Source: Nitrosopumilus adriaticus
GTDB taxonomy: Archaea; Thermoproteota; Nitrososphaeria; Nitrososphaerales; Nitrosopumilaceae
Direction of reading: 5' to 3'
DNA: 64,000 bases
NCBI RefSeq assembly: GCF_000956175.1
Contig: NZ_CP011070.1
Span: 1,234,147-1,298,146, forward strand
A program made the position numbers and the translations under genes. The notes beneath the pieces are model-generated. The model was given only the letters and a program-made list of their open reading frames with translations, ran no database searches and had not been told where the DNA came from. Positions 42,068 to 51,454 of this stretch are shown here, in pieces. The stretch's first letter is position 1; each line of letters begins with the position of its first letter.

Positions 42068-43654
42068 ATGAGTAATCTAGACCCAGTATTATCAAAGGCA
42101 TGTAGTGAAATTACTCAGAATCTTCTAACAATCAATGAACCAAGTAAGAAACAAGTGAAAGAGGAAATCATAAAAATTTGTACAAAATATGCCCTAGAAA
42201 GAATTCCAAGAAATTATGAAATTCTATCAATGGCTAAAGAATCAGATTTTAACAAATTAAGAAAAGTATTGCTAAGAAAACCAGCAAAGACTGCATCAGG
42301 AGTATCAGTTGTTGCATTGATGCCTAAACCATATGCATGCCCACATGGCAGATGTACATATTGTCCAGGTGGTATAGAGTATAATTCTCCAAATAGTTAC
42401 ACAGGAAAAGAACCATCATCACTTAATGCAATTGAAAACGAGTTTGATCCTAAATTACAAATCACTTCAAAAATTAAAAAACTAATTGCTTTTGGACATG
42501 ACCCATCCAAAATGGAAGTGGTGATTGTTGGTGGAACTTTTCTTTTCATGCCAAGAGACTATCAAGAAAATTTCATAAAATCATGTTATGATGCACTAAA
42601 TGGTACAGATTCAGAAACTTTGGATGAGGCCAAATCAAATAACGAACATGCTGCAATTAGAAATGTAGGATTTACAATTGAAACAAAGCCAGATTATTGT
42701 AAAAAAGAACATGTAGATTTAATGTTAAACTATGGAATTACAAGAATAGAGATAGGAGTACAATCACTACAGGAACGAGTTTATGAAATAGTGAACAGGG
42801 GGCACAATTACAAAGATGTAGTAGAGTCATTTCAAATTTCAAAAGATGCAGGCTACAAAATTGTGGCACATATGATGCCAGGGTTGCCTACAATGACCCC
42901 AGAAGGAGACATTGCAGATTTTAAAAAACTATTTGCAGATTCACAACTACGTCCAGATATGCTCAAAATTTACCCATCATTAGTTATTGAGAATACTCCA
43001 CTCTATGAAGAATACAAACAAGGAAAATACATTCCATATTCAGATGAAGATATGATCAAAGTTTTAACAGAAGTAAAAAAGAATGTTCCAAAATGGGTCA
43101 GAATAATGAGGATACAAAGAGAAATATCCCCAAAAGAAATCATTGCAGGACCAAAATCAGGCAACCTAAGACAAATTGTCCACCAGAATCTAGCAAAACA
43201 AGGACTGTCATGCAAGTGTATTAGGTGCAGGGAAGCGGGACTATCAAACAAAAAATCAGACCCAAATGATGTGAAACTAAAGAGAATCGATTATGATTCA
43301 TCAGGAGGAAAAGAAGTGTTCCTATCTTATGAGGATAAAAATGAGTCAATTTACGGATTTTTGAGATTGAGAAAACCAAGCAGTGAGGCTCACAGAGACG
43401 AAGTTGGCAAGAACAGTTGTATCGTAAGAGAAATTCACGTTTATGGGAAGTCATTAAAGCTTGGAGAAAAAGAAGAAAATGAAATACAGCACTCAGGTCT
43501 TGGGAAAAACCTAATGCGAGAAGCTGAGAAAATATCCAAAGAAGAGTTTGATGCAAAGAAGATTCTAGTAATCAGTGCAGTTGGTACAAGAGAATATTAT
43601 CAAAAGTTAGGGTATTCGTTATATGGGCCATACATGTCCAAGACATTGAATTAG
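42068..43654 (+). CDS. elp3: Elp3-family tRNA-modifying radical SAM/acetyltransferase
   Basis: Cys91, Cys96 and Cys99 (CPHGRCTYC) form the radical SAM cluster site, followed by PGGIEYNSPNSYTGKEPSS. The C-terminal GNAT domain is visible as IVREIHVYGKSL ... HSGLGKNLMREAE. Elp3 makes the cm5U-type modification on uridine 34 of tRNAs. Its stop shares a base with the lysS GTG, so the two translation genes are coupled. Full length for archaeal Elp3. Confidence 0.95.
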   Translation: MSNLDPVLSKACSEITQNLLTINEPSKKQVKEEIIKICTKYALERIPRNYEILSMAKESDFNKLRKVLLRKPAKTASGVSVVALMPKPYACPHGRCTYCPGGIEYNSPNSYTGKEPSSLNAIENEFDPKLQITSKIKKLIAFGHDPSKMEVVIVGGTFLFMPRDYQENFIKSCYDALNGTDSETLDEAKSNNEHAAIRNVGFTIETKPDYCKKEHVDLMLNYGITRIEIGVQSLQERVYEIVNRGHNYKDVVESFQISKDAGYKIVAHMMPGLPTMTPEGDIADFKKLFADSQLRPDMLKIYPSLVIENTPLYEEYKQGKYIPYSDEDMIKVLTEVKKNVPKWVRIMRIQREISPKEIIAGPKSGNLRQIVHQNLAKQGLSCKCIRCREAGLSNKKSDPNDVKLKRIDYDSSGGKEVFLSYEDKNESIYGFLRLRKPSSEAHRDEVGKNSCIVREIHVYGKSLKLGEKEENEIQHSGLGKNLMREAEKISKEEFDAKKILVISAVGTREYYQKLGYSLYGPYMSKTLN

Positions 43655-45246
43655 TGGAAATGTCAGAACAAGAAATTATTGGTAAAGGGACCTGGATAGA
43701 TAAGCTAGCATCAGAATTACTTGAACGTGAAAAATCACTTGGAAGAAATCTAGATATCATTAGAGTAGAAAGTGGTCTCGGAGCATCAGGTGTCCCACAC
43801 ATCGGAAGTCTAGGAGATGCAGTAAGAGCTTACGGGGTTAAACTTGCACTAGAGAATTTCGGTTACAAATCAGATTTAATTGCATATTCAGATGATCTTG
43901 ACGGATTAAGAAAAATTCCTGAAGGATTTCCTGATTCTCTTGAAGAACATTTAGCAAAGCCAGTATCGCTAATTCCTGATCCTTATGGATGTCACGACTC
44001 TTATGGTATGCATATGAGCAGCATTCTTTTAGATGGACTAGACAAAGTTGGAATAAAATATGAATTTAGAAGAGCAGTTGATACCTACAAGAAAGGATTA
44101 CTACAAGAGCAAATCCATACAATATTACAAAACAGTACAAAGATTGGAGATAAGATATCAGAGCTTGTAGGACAAGAGAAATATCAAAAATACCTACCAT
44201 ATTTTCCAGTTTGTGCAAATTGTAATCGCCTCTACACAGCAGAAGCTACAGAATACATTGCAGATGAGAAGAAAGTAAAATATCATTGCCATGATGCAGA
44301 AATTGGCTCAAAAATGATCAAAGGGTGTGATCATCAGGGGGAGGCAGACATTACAAAAGACCTTGGAAAACTAGCATGGAAAGTAGAATTTGCTGCAAGA
44401 TGGGCTGCATTTGATATCAGATTTGAGGCATATGGAAAAGACATCATGGATTCAGTAAAAGTAAATGATTGGGTTGCAGATGAAATTTTAGGATTCCCAC
44501 ATCCACATCATGTAAAATATGAAATGTTCTTAGACAAAGGGGGAAAGAAAATTTCAAAATCTCTTGGAAATGTAATTACAGCACAAAAATGGTTAGAGTT
44601 TGGCAGTCCCAAATCAATTCTATTATTACTATACAAAAGAATCACAGGTGCAAGGGAATTAGGATTTGAAGATATACCATCACTAATGACTGAGTACAAT
44701 GAATTAGAAGACATTTACTTTGGACGAATCAAAGTAGACAATAAAGCAAAACTTACAAAATCAAAGGGGCTCTACGAGTATGTCAATCTCCTCAATCCCC
44801 CAAAACAATCAACCACACATGTAAACTATAGACTATTAGTTGAACTTGCAAAAATATTCAAGGAAAATAGATCTGAAAGAGTAATGAAAAAATTACTAGA
44901 CTATGGAGTAATCAAAAACCCTGAACCTGAAATAGAGAAACTCATAGAGCTTGCAGGGAATTATTCAAATGAGTTTGATGAGCAAGAAAAGATTCAAGTT
45001 GATTTAGATGACACTGCAAGAAAAGCACTAAAGATTTTAGTCGATGCACTTGGTGCAGAAGAGGAACCAGAAGATATTCAAAATACAATATATCAAATTG
45101 CAAAATCAAACGATGTTCAACCAAAAGATTTCTTTAAAATATTATACCAAATAATTCTCGGAACATCAAGAGGACCAAAAATAGGACCATTCATTTCAGA
45201 CATTGGAAGAAAGCAAGTTGCAAAAACACTGTCAGAGTATGTTTAG
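43654..45246 (+). CDS. lysS: Lysyl-tRNA synthetase, class I
   Basis: The class I signatures HIGS (residues 49-52) and KISKS (299-303) are both present, together with a Rossmann core (GLGASGVPHIGSLGDAVRAYG) and a zinc-type region with CANCNRLY and CHD. Class I LysRS is typical of archaea. It charges tRNA-Lys. The start is GTG 43654 overlapping the elp3 stop; ATG 43660 is also possible. Confidence 0.95.
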   Translation: MEMSEQEIIGKGTWIDKLASELLEREKSLGRNLDIIRVESGLGASGVPHIGSLGDAVRAYGVKLALENFGYKSDLIAYSDDLDGLRKIPEGFPDSLEEHLAKPVSLIPDPYGCHDSYGMHMSSILLDGLDKVGIKYEFRRAVDTYKKGLLQEQIHTILQNSTKIGDKISELVGQEKYQKYLPYFPVCANCNRLYTAEATEYIADEKKVKYHCHDAEIGSKMIKGCDHQGEADITKDLGKLAWKVEFAARWAAFDIRFEAYGKDIMDSVKVNDWVADEILGFPHPHHVKYEMFLDKGGKKISKSLGNVITAQKWLEFGSPKSILLLLYKRITGARELGFEDIPSLMTEYNELEDIYFGRIKVDNKAKLTKSKGLYEYVNLLNPPKQSTTHVNYRLLVELAKIFKENRSERVMKKLLDYGVIKNPEPEIEKLIELAGNYSNEFDEQEKIQVDLDDTARKALKILVDALGAEEEPEDIQNTIYQIAKSNDVQPKDFFKILYQIILGTSRGPKIGPFISDIGRKQVAKTLSEYV

Positions 45247-45248
45247 TA

Positions 45249-45449
45249 ATGGTTCACGCTGATCACAATAAATCAAAAAACAGTGGTGGATTTGCCTTGA
45301 TAATTTTAGGGGCATTAATGCTATTTCTGGCACCCAATATCTATCCAGAAATGCCAGAATTAGGCATAATGGGCTTATTTGGAGGCTTGATTATTGGAGG
45401 AATTGGATTTTATCTGAAATTTATCAGGACACGAGTAAAGAAGGAATAA
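45249..45449 (+). CDS. Small membrane protein (66 aa)
   Basis: Two membrane helices (GFALIILGALMLFLAPNIY, LGIMGLFGGLIIGGIGFYL) follow a basic His-containing start. It begins 2 nt after lysS and is probably co-transcribed. Function unknown. Confidence 0.6.
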   Translation: MVHADHNKSKNSGGFALIILGALMLFLAPNIYPEMPELGIMGLFGGLIIGGIGFYLKFIRTRVKKE

Positions 45450-45486
45450 AGAAACGTTCATCTCTTGGAAATAATGGTTGAGTATC

Positions 45487-46272
45487 ATGGGGCTTTTTGG
45501 TAAGAAAAAAGAAGAAGCAGAGACAATATCTCAAAACAGTGAAGAGTATGTACTAAAAGAGGAATTAGAATCCGAAGTAGAAAAGTTACAGCAAGAATAC
45601 AGAGCAAAACAGGCAGAACTTGATTCGATTACCGAAAAAATTCAATCAGTAAAAAAAGAGTATGATTCTACAGTCGGAAATTTAATGCTTGTCAAGAAAG
45701 AACTTAATCAAAAAAAGATGGAGCATGACATCATTCAAAGAGAATGCAAAGAAATGGATGAAAGAATAAAAAATGCAGAAAAAATCAAAGATTCAAAATC
45801 AATTGAAGAGTTCAAACAGACAGAAGAGAATTTAGAGAAATTAAAAGAAGAATTAGCAGAATTTACAAAAAAACAAGACGAGATAAAAGATGAAATTGAA
45901 CAAAGTAAAGTAGAACTACACAACATAAGAAAACAACAAATTGATGCTCAAAAGGAATTAGACGAAGCAAATTCAAGATTGTATAATGCAAAAGAAGAAC
46001 TAAACAAAAAAGATCAATTCCAAGATACTGAAGTTTTAACACCTAAAGAAAAAGAATTCATTGTAGGTGAAAAAGCAAATGACAAGAGTTCTGCAGGAAT
46101 CATAGAAGCTGCAAGTGCAGTAGTAGGATCTTTAAAATCAAAACTTAGTATGACAGAAAAAGAATTAGAAACAGTTCAACTGCTTTTAGAGAAAGAAAGA
46201 GAAGACCATCAAGAGACAAAAAAAGAATTAGATGAAATCAAAGCATTGTCTAAAAAACTAGAAGAATCATAA
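45487..46272 (+). CDS. Long coiled-coil protein
   Basis: From about residue 20 to 260 the protein is an almost continuous heptad-repeat coiled coil (VEKLQQEYRAKQAELDSITEKIQ and similar). The start MGLFGKKKEEAE at 45487 is preferred over TTG 45478. It has no membrane segment. Such proteins are often structural; an archaeal cytoskeletal, DNA- or membrane-associated role is possible. It overlaps the convergent flavin-binding gene end by 6 nt. Confidence 0.65.
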   Translation: MGLFGKKKEEAETISQNSEEYVLKEELESEVEKLQQEYRAKQAELDSITEKIQSVKKEYDSTVGNLMLVKKELNQKKMEHDIIQRECKEMDERIKNAEKIKDSKSIEEFKQTEENLEKLKEELAEFTKKQDEIKDEIEQSKVELHNIRKQQIDAQKELDEANSRLYNAKEELNKKDQFQDTEVLTPKEKEFIVGEKANDKSSAGIIEAASAVVGSLKSKLSMTEKELETVQLLLEKEREDHQETKKELDEIKALSKKLEES

Positions 46273-46707
46273 ATTTGCAAAATGTTTTTTCCATTTTGAT
46301 TTGATTTCTTGCTCTGAAACTCCCATATCATACAAGGGGGATATAACATTAGAAACATCAGTGACTTTTACTAGAACTATTGAATTGATTGGGCTCTTGA
46401 CACCATTATCTCTATAATGATTGAGGATTTTCTCAAAGAGAGACTTGTCTTTGATAATTTGAGCCTCGCCCTTAAACAGATACCCCTTTCTAAGCAGAGG
46501 ATCTATCACATTAATCTCCACATTAGGGTTTGTCTGTAAATTATTCATTGTGTCAGGTGAGCGTATATCAGCAAAAGCCAGTGTTTTGTCAGTCCATCCA
46601 ATAATAGTTCCCTTGGGTGAAAGATTTGGAGTCCCATCAGAGTTTACTGTAGCAACATATCCAAGCTTTTGAAGGTCTAAAAATTCCTTAATTTCTTGTG
46701 TAATCAC
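46267..46707 (-). CDS. Pyridoxamine-phosphate-oxidase-fold flavin-binding protein
   Basis: The 146-aa split-barrel protein has YVATVNSDGTPNLSPKG, LAFADIRSPDTMNNL and RKGYLFKGEAQII, typical of the FMN/F420-binding PNPOx-like family. Because F420 genes are present, F420 is a reasonable cofactor, but FMN is equally possible. Confidence 0.85.
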   Translation of the reverse strand: MITQEIKEFLDLQKLGYVATVNSDGTPNLSPKGTIIGWTDKTLAFADIRSPDTMNNLQTNPNVEINVIDPLLRKGYLFKGEAQIIKDKSLFEKILNHYRDNGVKSPINSIVLVKVTDVSNVISPLYDMGVSEQEIKSKWKKHFANL

Positions 46708-46752
46708 AAAGACTGTTACTCTGAATAGATATAATGTATTTAGTTTTGAAAA

Positions 46753-46851
46753 TTATCGCATGAATTCAGCCATTTCTATTGAAAAGAAGAAAAACGCAAT
46801 TCCCCCTCCAATAATTCCAATCCAAGCGGCAATTTGTTTAATTTTGGACAT
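46753..46851 (-). CDS. Micro membrane protein (32 aa)
   Basis: The frame runs from ATG 46851 to TAA 46753-46755. A basic start (MSKIKQIAAW) leads into one helix with a GIIGGGIAFFFF core. Possibly a small subunit of a membrane complex. Unsupported beyond its clean layout. Confidence 0.45.
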   Translation of the reverse strand: MSKIKQIAAWIGIIGGGIAFFFFSIEMAEFMR

Positions 46852-46967
46852 ATAATAGAAATATCTAAACTCATTATTGAATCTAATTGAATTTTTTTAG
46901 ACAATTTAATTAGACTGATTACAAAATACCAATATTGGCAAGTATCAAAGATATTGGAGGATTTTTT

Positions 46968-47084
46968 ATGTTTATAGTTGGAGGGTTGGTAGCAATTATT
47001 GTAGGGTCATTTATGATTAGAGGAACTATGCATATGTGGGATAATCCAGATAATGAAAAAACAAAGGGCAAGAAAAAGGACTAA
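46968..47084 (+). CDS. Micro membrane protein (38 aa)
   Basis: GGAGG lies 9 nt before ATG 46968. An in-frame TTG at 46935, about 27 nt from a TTTAATTA box, is the alternative leaderless start. One helix (FIVGGLVAIIVGSFMI) is followed by a basic tail (EKTKGKKKD). Function unknown. Confidence 0.5.
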   Translation: MFIVGGLVAIIVGSFMIRGTMHMWDNPDNEKTKGKKKD

Positions 47085-47101
47085 AAAGCAAGTAATATCA
47101 A

Positions 47102-47413
47102 TTGAATTTAGAAGTGCTTCAGAATTCATCAATTAGAAAATCACTTGACGAATATATCAAAAGAAGGATTTTAGAAATTCCAACTGAAATAAAACAGACA
47201 TTTCCAAACATCAGACAAATTTGGAAGTGCAATGACGAACTTGATTTTCTTTATGGGTATTACGTAGGAAAAATTGAAGAAGGCGCATTACATTATTTGC
47301 TTAAAGCCACACGAGCCTCAGCTGGAGGTTACGTAGACACATTTGAAATTAGAGGAATAATTGAAACACGGAAAATGGAATTGCATGATGCAATAAAGGC
47401 TGCAATCAATTAG
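47102..47413 (+). CDS. Conserved hypothetical protein (103 aa)
   Basis: The TTG start is the first in frame. The product is helix-strand mixed (SLDEYIKRRILEIPTEI, FLYGYYVGKIEEGALHYLL) with an ETRKMELHDAI C-terminus and no membrane segment. Thaumarchaeal by context; no function can be assigned. Confidence 0.55.
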   Translation: MNLEVLQNSSIRKSLDEYIKRRILEIPTEIKQTFPNIRQIWKCNDELDFLYGYYVGKIEEGALHYLLKATRASAGGYVDTFEIRGIIETRKMELHDAIKAAIN

Positions 47414-47447
47414 TGAAGTAGAAATAGGACATCATTCATTCAATATC

Positions 47448-47621
47448 ATGGTAGGACCACAAGATGGAGGATTTGGATTTGACCAATCAAAAAAATACAC
47501 CAAGGTAGATAACATAGATGAGGTATGTGTGCAATGCCAAGCAGGTCAACACAAAAAATGTCTGAAAAAAGCAAAAGAACAAGATGTTTGCGAATGCGAG
47601 CACTGTATGATTTACGGATAG
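47448..47621 (+). CDS. Cysteine-rich microprotein (57 aa)
   Basis: The frame from ATG 47448 to TAG 47619-47621 encodes a Gly-rich start (MVGPQDGGFGF) and a cluster CVQCQAGQHKKC...CECEHC. Six cysteines plus His suit a zinc or iron-sulphur site. It follows a hypothetical gene on the same strand. Confidence 0.55.
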   Translation: MVGPQDGGFGFDQSKKYTKVDNIDEVCVQCQAGQHKKCLKKAKEQDVCECEHCMIYG

Positions 47622-47660
47622 AAAGACAAGTTAATCGGTTTAAGAATAAAACAAATTGAT

Positions 47661-47771
47661 ATGAATTGCAATAATAAAAAAATTGGATGTTATCATGATA
47701 ATTCCATTCACGCAGATATAGATGGAAAATGTCTAGTAAGAGGATGTAAGTGTGAAAAATTTGAACATTAA
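47661..47771 (+). CDS. Cysteine-rich microprotein (36 aa)
   Basis: Starts at ATG 47661. It has Cys at residues 3, 10, 24, 30 and 32 (in MNCNNKKIGCYH and GKCLVRGCKC), probably one metal site. It overlaps the convergent gene end by 4 nt. Confidence 0.5.
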   Translation: MNCNNKKIGCYHDNSIHADIDGKCLVRGCKCEKFEH

Positions 47772-48100
47772 ATATCGGCTAACTTGTTTTCAAGTTCTTT
47801 AATCTCTTTTTGATACAAGTCAGAAACATTTTGTGCAAACTCTTTGTGTGCTGAAATGATTGCATTCAAAGCTTCTCGATAATTCGGATGACCTTTTTTG
47901 AGAACATCACATGATTCCATGGATGTGATATGACCAGTTACAGTGGCGATTGCGCCTTTTTGGTTAAATTGCACAATCCCCCCAAATGCCTCAATTAGCA
48001 TGTATGAAGAATCGGCTTTGCATTTGTACGTCACTCTTCCAGTTTCAGTGTTGAATAGTTGTGTTATTCCACCAGGTTTTCGGGTTACACTAACGGTCAT
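47768..48100 (-). CDS. Conserved hypothetical protein (110 aa)
   Basis: The N-terminal half is beta-rich (TVSVTRKPGGITQLF, MLIEAFGGIVQF, GAIATVTGHI) and the C-terminal half is one long helix (ALNAIISAHKEFAQNVSDLYQ) that may dimerise. No catalytic motif or membrane segment. Not recognised. Confidence 0.55.
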   Translation of the reverse strand: MTVSVTRKPGGITQLFNTETGRVTYKCKADSSYMLIEAFGGIVQFNQKGAIATVTGHITSMESCDVLKKGHPNYREALNAIISAHKEFAQNVSDLYQKEIKELENKLADI

Positions 48101-48142
48101 GAAGGAATTTGAAATAAAGTGATATTAATTATTTTAGAGATC

Positions 48143-48661
48143 CTATGCTGCAGGATCAGCTTCTGGTGCCACTGTTTCTGCTGCAAGATATTTGTCAATT
48201 TCATTAATTCCTAGTTTATCTCTTCCAAGAAGATCAAACTTTTGTAGAATTGTTTCAAATTTTGTTTCTTCTTGAACTTGTTCATTTACGAACCATTCTA
48301 GGAATGCATATGTAGAGTGATCCTTTTCTTTTTGTGCAATCTCCACCATTTTGTGAATTGCAGCAGTTACTGTTTGCTCACTTTTCAGTGCAGTTTTGAT
48401 AAGTGCTTCAAGTGATTTGTATGAACTAACTGGTGCTTTGATTGCAGGAATTGTTGCAGTTGCTCCAAGATCATTTAGAAAATGAACGAATTTGAGCATA
48501 TGAGTTCGTTCCTCATCAGATTGTGCGTAAAAGTAATTTGCTGCTCCCTGATACCCTGTAACTTCACACCAGGATGCCATTGCAAGATAACTGTTTGATG
48601 CAAAGGCTTCTAATACAATTTGATCATTTAGTGCTTTTTTCATTTTGGGTGAGATTTTCAT
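48143..48661 (-). CDS. Ferritin
   Basis: The start at ATG 48661 is chosen because MKISPKMKKALNDQI is the usual ferritin N-terminus; a 25-codon upstream extension is unlikely. The four-helix bundle shows iron ligands in QSDEERTHMLKFVHFL and the EWFVNEQVQEE helix. It stores iron as ferric mineral and prevents oxidative damage. The Nramp-type transporter lies directly upstream on the same strand. Confidence 0.92.
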   Translation of the reverse strand: MKISPKMKKALNDQIVLEAFASNSYLAMASWCEVTGYQGAANYFYAQSDEERTHMLKFVHFLNDLGATATIPAIKAPVSSYKSLEALIKTALKSEQTVTAAIHKMVEIAQKEKDHSTYAFLEWFVNEQVQEETKFETILQKFDLLGRDKLGINEIDKYLAAETVAPEADPAA

Positions 48662-48742
48662 GACTAACAAAATTACATGGTTTTTTCTATTAAAAAAACT
48701 TGCTAAAGCGCAAAGAGAGACTAGTTCCTTGCACACAACTCA

Positions 48743-50008
48743 TTATTGTAAAAATTTTATAAATAAAAAGAAGATTGCAAATCCGCTCAGAAAAACTATT
48801 CCCGAAAAACTCAAAATTTTCAACAAAGTAGATGGCTGGTGCTCTTTTTCAAGATATTTACCGGTAACTAATCTAAAATTAAAAATTGCAATTATTGGCG
48901 CTATTACAAATGACAAAACAGTTGCAAAGTCAACTAATTCCTTGAGATTACTTCCAAATTGAAATATCACCACAAGGGCGCCAGTAGATATTACAATTAA
49001 GAAAATTACATAAAATGTGCGAAATTTTGTGCGTATTTTGTCCTCTTTTTTGGTAAAAATCAACTCCACTGTTCTCTGCAATGACCTTGAATATCCATCG
49101 AGTACTGCAATGATTGTTCCAAACATTACAGTAAATGCAGATGCTGCAATTATGATGTAGCTCCAATCACCAATAGTTTCAGTGTATAGTGTTACAACTT
49201 TGTTTGCAAAATGAGAGTTATTGTTTGGTAGTTCTTCACCAGAACCATAGAAGATAAAAGAACCAAGTACCACAAACATTACTGCAAGAATACTAGTAAT
49301 GATATAGGCTAAACGAAATTCAAGTAGTGTTTCTTTTAGTTTTGGTTTATAGCTTGTTTGTTTTATTCGCTCCAAAGTCCACAAACTATTCCAGCTTGAA
49401 AGATCAACAGCTGTTGGCATCCACCCCATTAATGCAAGTAAGAAGAAGATTCCAGTAATATTCCAAAGTTCTTTTGGCTCAAACCCAATTACTGGATCTA
49501 TAGGCCCATTATACAATGCAAACAAAAATGCAGATATTGTTGAAATCAACAAGACAATTGCAATAATCTTAATTAGGCTATCAAGTACATTGTATTTTCC
49601 TATTGCTAAGGTTCCAACACACACTGCAAATAAAATAATTACAGTCCATTCTCCAAGAAAATCTATTCCAAATAAATTCTCAAAAAATCCAGCAGTGACA
49701 AATCCCACTGCACCTGTAACAAAGAACATTGATGAGATTGTTAGTAGAAAATACAACCACAATGCAGGTTTGCCAAGTTTCTTGTAGCCATCAATAATAC
49801 TTGTTTGCGTAGAGTTTGCATAACGAGAACCATACTCAAAGAAAGGATACTTTAGTAAAAGCACCAAAATTACAAATCCCAAAATCAGTAAACCAAAATC
49901 AGCACCAGCCCTTGTTGATTGCACTAAATGGGATACACCGATTGCAGTGCATGCAAATAAAATTCCGGGTCCTGCAGTCTTTGAAAACTGAGATAATCTC
50001 TCATTCAT
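48743..50008 (-). CDS. Nramp-family divalent metal transporter
   Basis: Eleven membrane helices in 421 residues. The opening TAGPGILFACTAIGVSHLVQSTRAGADFG resembles the Nramp metal-site region, though the classical DPGN is replaced. The protein should import manganese, iron or a related ion driven by proton flow. The adjacency to ferritin fits an iron uptake and storage locus. The replacement of DPGN means transport of another substrate is possible. Confidence 0.75.
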   Translation of the reverse strand: MNERLSQFSKTAGPGILFACTAIGVSHLVQSTRAGADFGLLILGFVILVLLLKYPFFEYGSRYANSTQTSIIDGYKKLGKPALWLYFLLTISSMFFVTGAVGFVTAGFFENLFGIDFLGEWTVIILFAVCVGTLAIGKYNVLDSLIKIIAIVLLISTISAFLFALYNGPIDPVIGFEPKELWNITGIFFLLALMGWMPTAVDLSSWNSLWTLERIKQTSYKPKLKETLLEFRLAYIITSILAVMFVVLGSFIFYGSGEELPNNNSHFANKVVTLYTETIGDWSYIIIAASAFTVMFGTIIAVLDGYSRSLQRTVELIFTKKEDKIRTKFRTFYVIFLIVISTGALVVIFQFGSNLKELVDFATVLSFVIAPIIAIFNFRLVTGKYLEKEHQPSTLLKILSFSGIVFLSGFAIFFLFIKFLQ

Positions 50009-50030
50009 GGTGTCCCAAATGGCCTAAAAT

Positions 50031-50396
50031 CTAAACAGGCACAATATTCCAGGAACCATCAACCCAAACACCAATGACTTTGGCACCCAAATTCCATGAA
50101 GAAATAACTTCAACTGCATTTTTTATTTGAGCAATGTGTTCTTCATCAGATACAGGATTTGCAGCGCAATCATAGTGACCTGACACTACAATCAATTCAG
50201 ATTTGTGGGCATTAATTGATATGCCAACTTTGGTTTTAATTGATTCAATGACTTGTGTTATGTTTTTGTCCACACCTGGTTCAGTTATGGTATCTACATA
50301 GTCTGCAGAATAATTTTCTTTAATCCATTTGTTTAATGGAATTTGAATTCGTCCATCCATACAGGATACAGATGTTGCAAATTTTCCTTCAGCCAT
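50031..50396 (-). CDS. Beta-carbonic-anhydrase-like protein (121 aa)
   Basis: Cys12, the Asp14-Arg16 pair (SCMDGRI) and HYDC with His74 and Cys77 form the beta carbonic anhydrase zinc site in a protein shorter than the usual 200 residues. Enzymes of this short type may hydrate CO2 or act on CS2/COS-like substrates. Bicarbonate supply would serve carbon fixation in these archaea. It is next to the Nramp and tag genes; no operon link is clear. Confidence 0.75.
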   Translation of the reverse strand: MAEGKFATSVSCMDGRIQIPLNKWIKENYSADYVDTITEPGVDKNITQVIESIKTKVGISINAHKSELIVVSGHYDCAANPVSDEEHIAQIKNAVEVISSWNLGAKVIGVWVDGSWNIVPV

Positions 50397-50425
50397 GATT
50401 AAAGCAAATCATACTACCTTAAAAA

Positions 50426-50980
50426 TTATTTTTGATACAGATAGCATTCAGAGGTATGGTCGTTTACCATCCCAATTGCCTGCATTAGCGCATAGCAAAT
50501 AGTGGGCCCCACAAAATTAAAGCCACGTTTTTTAAGATCGAGGCTTAGTTTTTCTGAAATTTCAGTGGATGCTGGCAAATCAGAGTGTTTTTTGAATTTA
50601 TTTTTGATTGGTTTGTGGTTTACAAATCCCCAGAGATATTTATCAAATGAGCCAAATTCTTCCTGAATTTTTAGAAACTGTTTGGCATTATTAATTGCAG
50701 AGTTTATCTTGAGTTTGTTTCGAATAATGGATTCGTCTTTGAGCAGTTTTTCTATTTGTTTTTGATTGTATTTTGAAACTTTGCGGGCATCAAAATCTGA
50801 GAATGCCTTCCTGTATCCATCTCTTCGCTTGAGAATAGTAGTCCAAGATAGACCAGCTTGGGCCCCCTCCAATACCAGAAACTCAAATAATTTACGATCA
50901 TCATGCTGTGGTTTTCCCCATTCAACATCATGATAGGTTGTGTTAGGCTCGTCTTTTGCCCATTCACACCTTTTTTTCAT
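50426..50980 (-). CDS. tag: DNA-3-methyladenine glycosylase I (Tag)
   Basis: The 184-aa protein has RCEWAKDEPNTTYHDVEWGKP, the LEGAQAGLSWTTIL helix and FVGPTICYALMQAIGMVNDHTSEC. The zinc-snap Cys and His residues at the N- and C-termini are present. It removes 3-methyladenine from alkylated DNA. Likely monocistronic. Confidence 0.95.
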   Translation of the reverse strand: MKKRCEWAKDEPNTTYHDVEWGKPQHDDRKLFEFLVLEGAQAGLSWTTILKRRDGYRKAFSDFDARKVSKYNQKQIEKLLKDESIIRNKLKINSAINNAKQFLKIQEEFGSFDKYLWGFVNHKPIKNKFKKHSDLPASTEISEKLSLDLKKRGFNFVGPTICYALMQAIGMVNDHTSECYLYQK

Positions 50981-51028
50981 TATTAGTTAAGAGTTAACAC
51001 AAAATATTAGTTATCTTACAAAATTTTC

Positions 51029-51454
51029 ATGAAGTTAAACCACCAGTTACTGCAAATTAATAGAAATTTTTTGATTTGTTTTATTGCATCAGCAACACTT
51101 TCTGCAATTGCCGCCCAATTATTATCAGATTACGATAATTATCTAAACACAACAATCACAATCATTATTGGGTATATTGTGTATTTTGGAATATTTTCTA
51201 GTTTGTTCTATTGGGACAATATTGATCGATATCGAGGAATGAAATCAAATTTAATTAAAAAAGAATTATTTGCATTAATTTCATCATTTGGATTAGGAGA
51301 GATTGTGTATTTAGGAATCAGATGGCCTACACTATTTTATTTTCTTGAAATTGGAATAGAGCCATACATTGCATCAATTATTTCTGAAGTCATAGCTACT
51401 GCATTCTACATGGTATCAGTGACAATTTTTCTTAGAAAGACTAGAACGTTTTAG
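51029..51454 (+). CDS. Four-helix membrane protein (141 aa, GtrA-like)
   Basis: Four membrane helices fill the protein (FLICFIASATLSAIAAQLL, TITIIIGYIVYFGIFSSLFY and two more). The number and size resemble GtrA-type small flippases, but no clear motif settles it. It is divergent from tag and convergent with a CBS gene whose end abuts its stop. Confidence 0.6.
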   Translation: MKLNHQLLQINRNFLICFIASATLSAIAAQLLSDYDNYLNTTITIIIGYIVYFGIFSSLFYWDNIDRYRGMKSNLIKKELFALISSFGLGEIVYLGIRWPTLFYFLEIGIEPYIASIISEVIATAFYMVSVTIFLRKTRTF

